DNA of 64,000 bases. It comes from Aureispira sp963837355 (lineage in GTDB: Bacteria > Bacteroidota > Bacteroidia > Chitinophagales > Saprospiraceae). The stretch is taken from assembly GCA_963837355.1 (NCBI GenBank), contig CAWIMY010000002.1, forward strand, positions 186,001 to 250,000, read 5' to 3'. The translations under genes and the position numbers were made by a program. Of the stretch, positions 34,633 through 43,047 are shown one piece after another. How positions within the stretch are numbered: the stretch's first letter is position 1; every line of letters begins with the position of its first letter. The notes under the pieces are model-generated. The model saw nothing but the letters and a program-made list of their open reading frames with translations, did not search any database and had not been told where the DNA came from.

Positions 34633-35733
34633 ATGATAAAAGAAATTAGAATTAAGAACTTTAAGTCTGTACAGAGGCTAAAACTGGATTTGGGACGGGT
34701 CAATGTGTTTATTGGATCTAATGGCTGTGGAAAAAGTAACATACTAGAGGCTGTAACTTTTGGAGCCGCTGCCGCCGCTAATAAATTAGATCATGAGTTT
34801 TTGGCGAATCGTGGCATTCGAGTCACTAGAGCCGATACGATGACGTCAGCGTTTAATTCAGAGGCATCCGACTCTCCTATTGATTTATTGTTCTTCAGTG
34901 AAGAGGAACATAAGGAAGTCCTACACTTAGAAATAGAGCAACAGGGACGTGATTTCCCAAAATGGACGTATGATATAGTAAGGGGTAATAAGATACAAGT
35001 GCGATTGCCTCCTATAGATCAAGCTCAATTTCCGAAACTAGGTCACGATTTAAAGGAACAATATCCAATTGAATACTTAGAAAATTTCCTGCTATATGCC
35101 CCAGAAAACTTAGCCCTAAGAAACTTCAAGTCAGAAGCACAGATAGAACCTTTAGGTATCCATGGCGAAGGCTTGTTCTACCTTCTGACGGTTCTTAACA
35201 AAGATGATAACAAGCACCAGCTAGAGGAAATAAAACAATACTTAAAGCTCTTTGACTGGTTTGAAGACTTTGATATTCCACAACAAGGCAACGGCGCTCA
35301 AAGTATCAATATTACGGACCGCTATATTCCTACTGATCTTTTCGAAATTGACCAGCGAAGTGCCAATGAAGGTTTTCTATACCTTCTTTTCTATCTCACC
35401 TTGTTCATTAGCAACTATACGCCGCCGTTCTTTGCCATAGACAATATAGACAACGCGTTGAATCCAAAACTCTGTGCGGAGTTAACCAAGGTATTAGCCG
35501 AGTTGGCAAAAAAACACACTAAACAGGTTCTTTTAACTACCCATAACCCCGCTATCTTAGATGGCTTAGACTTGAATGATGACGAGCAACGGTTGTTCGT
35601 TGTTTATAGAAATCTAGATGGCCACACTAAAGTACGGCGGGTTCAAAAGACCGAGAAGACCAACAATGGATCTTCTGTAAAATTATCTGAGGCCTTCATG
35701 CGAGGCTATTTTGGTGGATTGAATAAATTTTAA
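34633..35733 (+). CDS. ABC/OLD-like AAA ATPase of a probable two-gene defence module
   Basis: A 366-residue SMC/RecF/OLD-like ATPase. Walker A is GSNGCGKS (residues 28-35, Lys34) after the typical MIKEIRIKNFKSVQRLKLDL opening. A signature-like segment RSANEGFLYLL lies near 265. Walker B reads FFAIDNIDNALNPKL, where the usual DE is DN. The H-loop is LLTTHNPAILDGLDL. The C-terminus is SEAFMRGYFGGL. No nuclease domain is fused; the TOPRIM-like partner is encoded 3 bases downstream. ATPase plus separate TOPRIM protein recalls RloA/RloB, AbiL and PARIS phage-defence pairs, but I cannot assign it to one. A role in abortive infection is inference. Confidence 0.8.
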   Translation: MIKEIRIKNFKSVQRLKLDLGRVNVFIGSNGCGKSNILEAVTFGAAAAANKLDHEFLANRGIRVTRADTMTSAFNSEASDSPIDLLFFSEEEHKEVLHLEIEQQGRDFPKWTYDIVRGNKIQVRLPPIDQAQFPKLGHDLKEQYPIEYLENFLLYAPENLALRNFKSEAQIEPLGIHGEGLFYLLTVLNKDDNKHQLEEIKQYLKLFDWFEDFDIPQQGNGAQSINITDRYIPTDLFEIDQRSANEGFLYLLFYLTLFISNYTPPFFAIDNIDNALNPKLCAELTKVLAELAKKHTKQVLLTTHNPAILDGLDLNDDEQRLFVVYRNLDGHTKVRRVQKTEKTNNGSSVKLSEAFMRGYFGGLNKF

Positions 35734-35736
35734 AAA

Positions 35737-36435
35737 ATGGTACGTTTTGGTTCAGTTAGCGAAGGCATCACCGATCAGATTGTCTTACAAAATATTCTAA
35801 GTGGTTATTTCAACACAGCCGACATTGTAGTGGATGCTCTACAACCTACACGAGATGCTACTGATAATAACAAAATGGCAAATGCAGGCAACTGGCATAA
35901 AGTTATGGAATATTGCCGCTCGCAGTATTTTCGGGAGGCACTGACAACTAATGGGGAGGATTATTATCTTATCATTCAATTAGATACAGATGTTTTCAAA
36001 ACAGGCAGCGTTGGCGAACCTTATAAAGTTTAAACAAGAACGGAAGAAGGGGAAGTAAGTTCTACGCAATTATTAGCCAATGTCGTGAATAAACTCATTG
36101 AACTGATAGGAAGGGAATTTTACATTCAACACCATCAAAGGATTATATTTGCCGTTTCGGTTAACGAAATAGAATGCTGGTTACTGCCTTTATACGGAAG
36201 TTCCAAAGAAAGCAAAAAAGATAAAAAATGCATCAACACCCTCAATAAAGGCCTCCAAAAAAAAGAAGGGTTTACCATTGATGCTAAAAATCCACAATAC
36301 TATAGGATAGCCTCTAAAGGCTATAGAAAAAACAGAACCTTACTTAAAAGCTATCAATACAATCTCAGTTTTGCCTACTTCATCCAACAACTCAATCATC
36401 GAGCAATTGTGATAGAAGTGCAAGAAGATTGGTAG
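35737..36435 (+). pseudogene. TOPRIM-like nuclease partner of the ATPase, interrupted by an in-frame TAA
   Basis: Reading frame 35737-36435 codes for about 232 residues but has one internal TAA at 36031-36033 (codon 99), with matching sequence continuing in the same frame. The N-terminal part has a TOPRIM-type layout: Glu9 in VSEGITDQIV and the DxD motif in IIQLDTDV (Asp83, Asp85). The part after the stop continues with LLANVVNKLIELIGREF, IIFAVSVNEIECWLLPLYG and a basic region rich in Lys. It starts 3 bases after the ATPase gene, so translation is probably coupled. The TAA could be real inactivation, a sequencing error, or read-through. The 98-residue N-terminal product keeps the metal-binding residues but lacks the conserved E-C-W-L-L-P segment. 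Confidence 0.75.
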
Positions 36436-36595
36436 CATCATCCATTACGCCTATTCCAAGATTAGAACCGTGGTTAGCCCCACTACCACACTCCCAAGCC
36501 ATAGTAAAAGTGGTCGGTTCAGTGTCAAAACTATTTCTATTTACTATACTTTCAAAATCTTTTGAAAACAAGTGCATTAAGCGTATCTTTGAAGC

Positions 36596-37093
36596 ATGGA
36601 ATTAGACGAAGCAAAACAAGAATTTATACAAGCCTGGGGAACCTTGGGCTCTAACTGGGGAATCAACCGCACCATGGCGCAAGTACACGCCCTGTTGTTG
36701 ATTTCTTCGGATGCCCTATGCGCCGACGATATCATGGAGCGCCTAAAGATCTCTAGAGGCAACGCCAACATGAATATTCGGGCACTAATTGACTGGGGCT
36801 TAGTCTTTAAGCAGCTCAAACCCGGTGAGCGCCGCGAGTATTTTGTAAGCGAACGCGATATGTGGACGGTCGTGCGCCAAATCATTATTCACCGCAAAAA
36901 GAAGGAACTAGAACCCGTTCTAAAAATTCTAGAAAATGTCAGTAAAGTAGAAGGCACTAGCCCAGAGCGCGAAAACTTTTTGGCCGTCATTGAAGACATT
37001 CAACTCTTTGCAGGCAAAGCCGACCGCACCTTGGACAAACTGGTTGAATCCGATGCCAATTGGCTCATGAAAACGGTTATGAAAATGATCTAG
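36596..37093 (+). CDS. GbsR/MarR-type transcriptional regulator
   Basis: A 165-residue winged-helix protein. The DNA-binding region covers about residues 20-90: AQVHALLLISSDALCADDIMERLKISRGNANMNIRALIDWGLV, in which ISRGNANMNIRAL is the recognition helix characteristic of GbsR-like members, followed by the wing KPGERREYFV. The C-terminal helices (HRKKKELEPVLKILENVS and onward) would dimerise. GbsR in Bacillus controls glycine-betaine genes, but here no such genes are near, so the target is unknown. It overlaps the convergent recO stop by four bases. Confidence 0.85.
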   Translation: MELDEAKQEFIQAWGTLGSNWGINRTMAQVHALLLISSDALCADDIMERLKISRGNANMNIRALIDWGLVFKQLKPGERREYFVSERDMWTVVRQIIIHRKKKELEPVLKILENVSKVEGTSPERENFLAVIEDIQLFAGKADRTLDKLVESDANWLMKTVMKMI

Positions 37094-37818
37094 GCAAACA
37101 CACTTTGCAACACTAGAATAGAATTGAGCGGCCCAAAATTATCCAAATGATATTGGTAATACAACAACAGATCGTTTAAGAGCCCGCGCCGCTCTGTATT
37201 GGACAATTCTAATTCCGAGCTGGCTACTGCCCCCAACTCCAAAAAAGCTACCAACAAATGCGTGTTGTGGGTCGAAAAATAGTAATGGTGTGCGCTTGGA
37301 GCCTCTGCTAAAATTCTGCCTACCGAGTAATCAAATACACTCTCCTCTGTCAATTTAACAATGGTCGGGCTCAAGCCTAAATGATAGGCGTAGTGTGTCA
37401 AAAACCAAATAGGATAGTTGACAACAGTGGTCGATAATTGATCCAATTGACAATAACAGCGCTTTAAAAACTCAAATAAGGCGGGCTGTGGTTCGGGCTC
37501 GCGCAATGTTTTCTGCACTACTTCTGTCATAAACAACCCAATTGCCCCTCTAGGTACCTCAAAGGGCATCCGCTGGTACACATAGCTCGGCTTAATCTCC
37601 TTGATGCGGTTAATGTCCTTGTCCTCATTGTGATAGATCACCAATTCCACCAACGCCATTGGCTGTAATAATCCAGGACTAATGCGGCTGTTTTTCTTGC
37701 GTACCCCATTAATAATATAGGTGCGTAAGCCCAATTCATCGGTATACGCATCGCAAATAATGCTCGTCTCTGAGTATTTAACGGCCTTTACTATGATTCC
37801 CTCTACTTTTTTGAGCAT
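37090..37818 (-). CDS. recO: DNA repair protein RecO
   Basis: Mediator of RecA loading in the RecFOR recombination-repair pathway. The 242 residues are the normal length. The N-terminal OB-fold is visible as KKVEGIIVKAVKYSETSIICDAYTDELGLRTYIINGVRKKNS, followed by the helical C-terminal domain (LLQPMALVELVIYHNEDKDINRIKEI ... PFEVPRGAIGLFMTEVVQKTL). The usual cysteine zinc cluster is not evident, as in many Bacteroidota RecO proteins. It is expressed separately from the DUF3140 gene, which is 30 bases upstream on the same strand. Confidence 0.93.
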   Translation of the reverse strand: MLKKVEGIIVKAVKYSETSIICDAYTDELGLRTYIINGVRKKNSRISPGLLQPMALVELVIYHNEDKDINRIKEIKPSYVYQRMPFEVPRGAIGLFMTEVVQKTLREPEPQPALFEFLKRCYCQLDQLSTTVVNYPIWFLTHYAYHLGLSPTIVKLTEESVFDYSVGRILAEAPSAHHYYFSTHNTHLLVAFLELGAVASSELELSNTERRGLLNDLLLYYQYHLDNFGPLNSILVLQSVFA

Positions 37819-37848
37819 ATATATGGTGGTGGTGTGATGTTAGTAGCC

Positions 37849-38190
37849 TTAACAATCCATCTCTTTACAAGGGTCGTGGCCCCAATTTTTCAAACTATAG
37901 CGCCAGTCGGATTCTTTGATCCCCGAACTCGGTTCTTGCGCTTTGTGGCGTTTGATGTAACCAACCACCTTATTCATGTGGTCATAATCAGCATCCGTCA
38001 AATCCGCTTTTTTCTTTTTCTTGATAGTAATAATCTTATGGCCACTTTTGTGCCCAATGGCTTCTCCATCGCCGCTGTCTTGCCCTACGCTTTTAGATTT
38101 TTCGGTATCTAACCAGCGCTCTAGTTCACTGGGGGTCAAATTGACCAAGTCGTAAAATTCGTCGTAGATTTCTTCTTGTGATTTTGCCAT
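37849..38190 (-). CDS. DUF3140 family protein
   Basis: The 113-residue protein matches the DUF3140 pattern: a helical start (EEIYDEFYDLVNLTPSELERWLDTEKSKSVGQ), the Gly-rich HKSGHKI, the basic strand KKKKKADLTDADYDHMNKVVGYIKRH and the closing WRYSLKNWGHDP. The function is not known; the high charge and helix-rich form suggest DNA or RNA binding. It lies just upstream of recO in the same direction. Confidence 0.85.
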   Translation of the reverse strand: MAKSQEEIYDEFYDLVNLTPSELERWLDTEKSKSVGQDSGDGEAIGHKSGHKIITIKKKKKADLTDADYDHMNKVVGYIKRHKAQEPSSGIKESDWRYSLKNWGHDPCKEMDC

Positions 38191-38324
38191 TTTTTTTTCG
38201 TATTAAAGTTCTCTCTTTTAACGGCAAAAACGACGCTATTGTTTTAGCAAATAAGGCTGTTTAAGAAAGTCTACGCTTAGTCAACCAAGCAGCAACACAA
38301 GTTTAGCCAAGTCCAAGTAGCTCC

Positions 38325-40685
38325 TTAAAACACATGACTATATTTCACCGAAAAGCTTCTAGGCGCGCCCATTTGTGCGGGGCGGGTGGCATATTCCTCG
38401 TTAAGTACATTTTGCACCACCAAATTCAAGCGCTGTTTGCTATTAAACGCATAGCCCAAACGCCAATCCCATACCCAAAACCCTTGGTTGTGAATGCTTC
38501 TAAAATTCCCCACACCTGCACTGATAATGTCAAACTCAAATAATAAATCAATGTGGTGCATATAGCTGTTATAATTGATAGCCGTTCCCAAAGTAACCCC
38601 CTTCCATTCCGTTTCGGCATCGAAGCGCAAGGTATGTAGGCGGCGATATTTTAGAATATCGGGATATTGTTCGCGCTCGACGCGCTTGGTAAAAGTAGAA
38701 AAGACGGCTTCGGCAAACGCTCCATAATTCCGTAAGCGGCTGGTATCGGCACTCAAGTCTCCTGGAAAACTATAGGTATAGCCGCCCCATAAACGCAGCG
38801 GCACTTGCCCAATCCGAACTTCGCCTTGCGTCGAGATTTCCCAACCACCAATCCGCGCTTTGCTCACGTTGATAAAACTAAAACCTGGCCCTTGGGGAAA
38901 ACTCCCTAGGGAAAATTCTACCATGTTGTCGTATTCCATCAAGAAAAAAGCCACATCAACATAGAGCTTAAACCGCTTACCACCAAATAAGCGACGATAG
39001 GCCACCTCTGCTGTCCAGCCTGTTTCTGCCTGCAACTCCTCATTGGGATAAATGCCTACAAAAGTGCCGGGAATACGCTCGTTGAAGTAGCGTTCCCCCA
39101 TAGAAGGCAAGCGAAAGCCTTGGCCGTAAGACGCGCGGATGAAGTCGTTGGGGCTCGCTTCAAAATTAAGCCCTGCGCGAAAAATCGGCAACGTACTCAC
39201 CACACTAGAATCAAAGGAAAAGCCCTCCCAACGCAATCCAACAGTCGCCGATAAGCGCTTAAAAAACTTCTTATCTACTTGAGCATACACGGCTGCGGAA
39301 CCTGCGGTAAATAAATCCCGCTCATTAGAAGGCGCATCTACTTCGGCAAATAAAATACTATTGACGTGGTAATACTGCCCCATCGCCCCTGCGGTTACGA
39401 TCCAATCGTTGGCAAAAGTTCTTTGAAACTGGTATTCCAAGCTGGCAATATCCGCCTCTGAATCCGCTTCTTTTTGCACTTTAGAAATTCTAAACCAGCG
39501 CCCGCGTATATCGTGTTTGTTTTCTTGTTTATCAAAAATAGTCACATAAGGATCTAAGGTCACCGAGTAATACCGATCGCGGTTGATGTCCGTCAAGTTC
39601 TCATAAGCTTGATCCGACATGTTTTTAGCCATAAAAAACAAGCCTAATTCGTGGTACATCAGGTTGCCATTGAGCCCGTAAGAAATACGGCCGTTGGCTT
39701 TGGGGGGACGAATGCGGGTATTAAAATTAAAGCGAAAACGGCGCTCGTCGGCTCCTTTAAAATAACCATTCTGCAAGTGAAAATTACCGCCTAAGACTAA
39801 ATCTACATTCGGATGAATGCGTTCCCGATGTGCAAAATATAACCCTGAGAAGAAGGGCTGTGCCGCTAATCCATCCACTTGGGGATTGTACCAACGCATA
39901 GAATCGACGCGCGGCTGGTCGTAAATACCTGCATAAAGCGAAAAAGCCGTGTACGCGCTGTCGCCCGTAGGATAGGCCGTACGCAAATTGATAACGCCAT
40001 TGAGCGCCCCTGAACCATACAAGACCGACGCGGAGCCTTTGATGATTTCAATTTGTTGGGCATTCTCAATCGGCATAAAATTCCATTTCACATCGCTCAA
40101 TTCAGCCGAGAGCAAAGGCTGGCCATCTACCAAAAAGATAACGCGACTACCGACCCCATAAGCGTAGCCTGCTCCTCCTCGAATACTAATTTGTCCATCG
40201 GTAATTTGTACCCCTGAAGCTTTTTTTACAATTTCGTCTAAACTGGTGAGGTTGTTGTTTTCTAGTTGCTGTTGGCCGATGACATCCACAGAAACCGTAC
40301 TTTCTTCCAGCTTTTTCTCATATTTGCCATCAGTGACAATGATCGTGCTGGCCGTTAGACTAGCGAGTGCTAGAGCGACGTTTAGAGTTAGCGTCGGCGG
40401 GCCTTCTGTTGCGACGGTTTGTTCGCTTTTTTGATAGCCTGTATAGCGAAAGACTAAGGTATCTTGTGGAGCCGTCACGGTGACTTGGTAACGCCCATCT
40501 AAATCGGTCACCGCCCCTTGGTTGGGCGCGCTTTTGAGCTGTACGGTGACTCCGATCAAGGGTTCTTTGGACAAAGCGTCCGATACCGTACCACTTACGA
40601 TTGTTTGACTAACACCTATACTGGGTAATAAAAGTAAAAAGAAGCCCAAGAGGCTTTCGTTTATAGAGGTAAATTGTTGGAACAT
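38325..40685 (-). CDS. TonB-dependent outer-membrane receptor
   Basis: A 786-residue outer-membrane transporter. After a signal peptide (about 1-26, ending GVSQ) comes a carboxypeptidase-regulatory-like domain (about 27-110, VSGTVSDALSKEPLIGVTVQLK ... TDLDGRYQVTV), the plug domain (about 130-240, SLDEIVKKASGVQITDGQISIRGG and ASVLYGSGALNGVI), and a beta barrel ending NVLNEEYATRPAQMGAPRSF and the terminal aromatic YSHVF. The plug motif GSRVIFLVDGQPLLSAEL and the size fit the siderophore/vitamin type more than SusC. Substrate unknown; no SusD-like or transporter gene adjoins it. It is divergent from the small secreted-protein gene at 40830. Confidence 0.93.
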   Translation of the reverse strand: MFQQFTSINESLLGFFLLLLPSIGVSQTIVSGTVSDALSKEPLIGVTVQLKSAPNQGAVTDLDGRYQVTVTAPQDTLVFRYTGYQKSEQTVATEGPPTLTLNVALALASLTASTIIVTDGKYEKKLEESTVSVDVIGQQQLENNNLTSLDEIVKKASGVQITDGQISIRGGAGYAYGVGSRVIFLVDGQPLLSAELSDVKWNFMPIENAQQIEIIKGSASVLYGSGALNGVINLRTAYPTGDSAYTAFSLYAGIYDQPRVDSMRWYNPQVDGLAAQPFFSGLYFAHRERIHPNVDLVLGGNFHLQNGYFKGADERRFRFNFNTRIRPPKANGRISYGLNGNLMYHELGLFFMAKNMSDQAYENLTDINRDRYYSVTLDPYVTIFDKQENKHDIRGRWFRISKVQKEADSEADIASLEYQFQRTFANDWIVTAGAMGQYYHVNSILFAEVDAPSNERDLFTAGSAAVYAQVDKKFFKRLSATVGLRWEGFSFDSSVVSTLPIFRAGLNFEASPNDFIRASYGQGFRLPSMGERYFNERIPGTFVGIYPNEELQAETGWTAEVAYRRLFGGKRFKLYVDVAFFLMEYDNMVEFSLGSFPQGPGFSFINVSKARIGGWEISTQGEVRIGQVPLRLWGGYTYSFPGDLSADTSRLRNYGAFAEAVFSTFTKRVEREQYPDILKYRRLHTLRFDAETEWKGVTLGTAINYNSYMHHIDLLFEFDIISAGVGNFRSIHNQGFWVWDWRLGYAFNSKQRLNLVVQNVLNEEYATRPAQMGAPRSFSVKYSHVF

Positions 40686-40736
40686 ACGATTGATTCTTGT
40701 AGGAATAACTCGGTTTAACTCTGTGTAGAGAACCTA

Positions 40737-40744
40737 CAAAAATA
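40737..40744 (-). promoter_or_regulatory. Candidate -7 box of the TonB receptor gene
   Basis: On the minus strand TATTTTTG fits TAnnTTTG, 52 bases before the ATG. No matching -33 box was found. Confidence 0.35.
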
Positions 40745-40829
40745 ACTATTTTACGGGATATTATATTATGATCTCTTCCATTTTACAAAAGCTAGACCCC
40801 TCTCTTCACTCCTTCTAATGCCAATTATT

Positions 40830-41303
40830 ATGCGTTTTATCCTTCTTCTTTGTTTTGGAATCATTGCCTTCGCAACCACCCTCCACGCTCAAGATACTTC
40901 GTTGCCGCCCGTTATTAATGTGGCGAAAAACAGCACTGCGTTGGATGAACTGAGTAATAACTACCAAAGTTCGCTCTTCTCGGCCTCTAAGGCAGATTTT
41001 ATGGAGACAGGGCACAATTGGCGGAAACTGTTGCTGTCAATGGAGCAGTATGCTGATAAAATTGATTTTGACATCAAGGGTGTCAAAGTTTGGATAAAAG
41101 TTTTTTGGGACAAGGAGGGCAACGTAGAGCATATTGCCTATGCCTTATCAGATCGCTCCATCAACATAGATTTGGTAGAATGGGAAGCCTTTTTGCGGTC
41201 GTTTATTCGCAATAACAAATTGCCCCTTCAACACAGCCGCAGCTTTACTTACGATGGCCGCGTTATGTTTCCCCTTTCGTACGCTCCACCCAGTCAAAAA
41301 TAA
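40830..41303 (+). CDS. Small secreted protein of unknown function, TonB-C-like
   Basis: From ATG 40830 the 157-residue protein has a signal peptide (MRFILLLCFGIIAFATTLHAQ) and a soluble mature domain with VWIKVFWDKEGNVEHIAYALS, EWEAFLRSFIRN and FTYDGRVMFPLSY. The strand pattern (I-K-V-F-x-D-x-x-G ... FLRSFIRNNKL ... R-V-M-F-P-L-S-Y) is like the half-barrel of TonB C-terminal or similar periplasmic domains, but that is only a resemblance. An upstream ATG at 40818 adds four residues. It is divergent from the TonB receptor gene and followed by a perfect hairpin terminator. Confidence 0.7.
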   Translation: MRFILLLCFGIIAFATTLHAQDTSLPPVINVAKNSTALDELSNNYQSSLFSASKADFMETGHNWRKLLLSMEQYADKIDFDIKGVKVWIKVFWDKEGNVEHIAYALSDRSINIDLVEWEAFLRSFIRNNKLPLQHSRSFTYDGRVMFPLSYAPPSQK

Positions 41304-41308
41304 CCCTA

Positions 41309-41346
41309 AAAAATCCTGTTCTGCCACGTGGCAGAACAGGATTTTT
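41309..41346. terminator. Bidirectional terminator, perfect 38-bp palindrome
   Basis: Two exact 19-bp arms (AAAAATCCTGTTCTGCCAC and its complement) lie between two convergent genes (stops at 41303 and 41377), with A and T runs on each side. Confidence 0.9.
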
Positions 41347-41376
41347 ATAACCTACAGTAGCTGTTGTTGGCTACTT

Positions 41377-42015
41377 TTATTCGGCAATTTGAATGCGGCG
41401 CACCAATTCTTTGCCTCCTTCCTTATCCGTCAATTTTAAAATATATTCTCCTGGTTCTAAGCTGGATACATTCAGTGCTTTATAGTTATTCCCCTCATTG
41501 ATTGTCAGGCGGTTATTAGCTACCATCGCAAAATCTTCCTCGTCGTACATCGTCAAGGTAAGTTCTTGAGACGTTGGTGTCTCTAAGGTAAAAATCAAGT
41601 TGCCATTGTCAACAGGCTCTTCAGAAACGGAGAACTTAACATCCAACTGACTCGCTGGGCTTTCGGCAGCAATCAAGGCATTGAAGATGCTGGTTACTAA
41701 CTCTGTCGCCTCTACATTGGCAAAATTCTCTGACTTGGACTCAATGGCTTTATTGCTAAAAATTTCTAGATCTTGTGGCTCTACGCCCTCGGGTAACATA
41801 TCCATAGAAAACTTAAAGCGCCCAACCGTAGGAACTTGATTTACTTGGTCTCCAATGCTGTTCACTAAGCGTTGTCTGAAAGGACGCGTGTCTTCTAATT
41901 CTCTGGTTAACCCTTTATTGATGTCTGGACAATTGCACTCTGGTTGGCAAGAGGTGAAGGCAAATAGAGCCATAGAAAATACAGCGGCTTTGAAAAATAC
42001 GTGTGATGTCTTCAT
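41377..42015 (-). CDS. Lipoprotein, third member of a tandem paralogous triplet
   Basis: A 212-residue lipoprotein with lipobox FTSC (signal MKTSHVFFKAAVFSMALFAFTSC), then a Cys-rich start (CQPECNCPD). The last ~85 residues carry the domain shared with the two upstream genes: SEEPVDNG, LTLTMYDEEDFAMVANNRL, EGNNYKALNVSSLEPGEYIL, and KELVRRIQI. The domain has the rhythm of a T9SS-type sorting domain or Ig-like sandwich but no KWVKQ tail. This member is the most divergent and has extra N-terminal sequence (GLTRELEDTRPFRQRLVNSI). Function unknown; it is expected on the outer membrane. Confidence 0.8.
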   Translation of the reverse strand: MKTSHVFFKAAVFSMALFAFTSCQPECNCPDINKGLTRELEDTRPFRQRLVNSIGDQVNQVPTVGRFKFSMDMLPEGVEPQDLEIFSNKAIESKSENFANVEATELVTSIFNALIAAESPASQLDVKFSVSEEPVDNGNLIFTLETPTSQELTLTMYDEEDFAMVANNRLTINEGNNYKALNVSSLEPGEYILKLTDKEGGKELVRRIQIAE

Positions 42016-42156
42016 TCGTGGTTACTTTTTTTACGCTTTAGAATGTCTCCGCTCACCAACTATTTATTTACAAGTGGTGGGGAGTTGTTGGTATGGGAAC
42101 ATTAATTAGGACTACCAATGACCAAAGATTTTTTGTAAACGACGAAGATTTAAACT

Positions 42157-42191
42157 AAAAAATCTCCCTTTCATTAATAAAAGGGAGATTT
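42157..42191 (-). terminator. Terminator of the second triplet lipoprotein gene
   Basis: On the minus strand AAATCTCCCTTTT and AAAGGGAGATTT pair and are followed by TTTT; it lies 24 bases after the stop at 42215. Confidence 0.8.
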
Positions 42192-42214
42192 CAAGCGGTA
42201 AATGGTCTTTTCCA

Positions 42215-42763
42215 TTATTGTTGAACCACCATTGTACGGTTCAATTCTTTTCCTGTTTGGTCTTTGATGCGGAAGCTATACGTTCCGTTATCCAAAGAGG
42301 CTACGTTCAACGCTTTGTAGTTATTACCTTCTGTAATGTTAAATTCGTTGTTGGCAACCATTGCAAAGCCTTCTTCGTCAAACACTTCCAATGTAAGGTT
42401 ATTGGGCTGTGGGCTTTCGATGCCAAAGATAAACATACCGTTATCTACGGGTTCGTCTGACATGGTAAAATTTACCTCTAGTAACTGGGCTTCTTTCTCT
42501 GCCCCTAAAAAGGCTTGGTTGATATTCAGTAGTGCTTGTTCATCGGCATTGGCAGCTGTTGATTTGCTGGCAACAGCGACAATGTCTTCGGTATTGATAT
42601 TGATTACTTTTCCATTGAATTGAACCTGCTGATTGGTAGTAATACTACGAGTATTATCCATAGAGGTAGTAGAAGGAGCAGGAGTTGGAGCGTTGTTTTC
42701 ACAAGCGACGACTAGCAAGAGAGCAGTAAAGGCGGTGGTCAAGAAAGTAAGTGCGCGTATCAT
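42215..42763 (-). CDS. Lipoprotein, second member of the paralogous triplet
   Basis: The 182-residue lipoprotein has the lipobox LVVAC after MIRALTFLTTAFTALL and then a Pro/Thr-rich linker (ENNAPTPAPSTTSMDN). Its body is clearly related to the upstream gene: VININTEDIVAVASKS, FTMSDEPVDNGMFIFGIESP, LTLEVFDEEGFAMVANNEF, EGNNYKALNVASLDNGTYSF and GKELNRTMVV. The genes at 43048-43632 and 42215-42763 are the closest pair. Each of the three genes has its own terminator, so each is transcribed separately. Function unknown. Confidence 0.8.
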   Translation of the reverse strand: MIRALTFLTTAFTALLLVVACENNAPTPAPSTTSMDNTRSITTNQQVQFNGKVININTEDIVAVASKSTAANADEQALLNINQAFLGAEKEAQLLEVNFTMSDEPVDNGMFIFGIESPQPNNLTLEVFDEEGFAMVANNEFNITEGNNYKALNVASLDNGTYSFRIKDQTGKELNRTMVVQQ

Positions 42764-42938
42764 AGTAAATTTGTTTTTATAGTTTGTGTTAGGGAAATGA
42801 TGCTTTTGCCAAAATTTCGGCAGTCAGTTACCTAGTATAACCCTTTCTTTGAGGTCTTTGTTCAAAGAAAAGCCATTTCCGCGCTATCAAAAACACATAA
42901 AAAATTTACATAAATCACTGTTTTCTTGTTAACACAAT

Positions 42939-42977
42939 AAAAAATAGGGTAGCATTACCAATTGTACTACTACCCTA
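42939..42977 (-). terminator. Terminator of the first triplet lipoprotein gene
   Basis: On the minus strand TAGGGTAG and CTACCCTA form an 8-bp stem followed by T6, about 70 bases after the stop at 43048. Confidence 0.75.
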
Positions 42978-43047
42978 CTACGAGCTACGATTTAGTTTTC
43001 AAACAGGGCATCAGATAGGGTAAAGAAAAAGAAGGAGTTTCCTAGTG

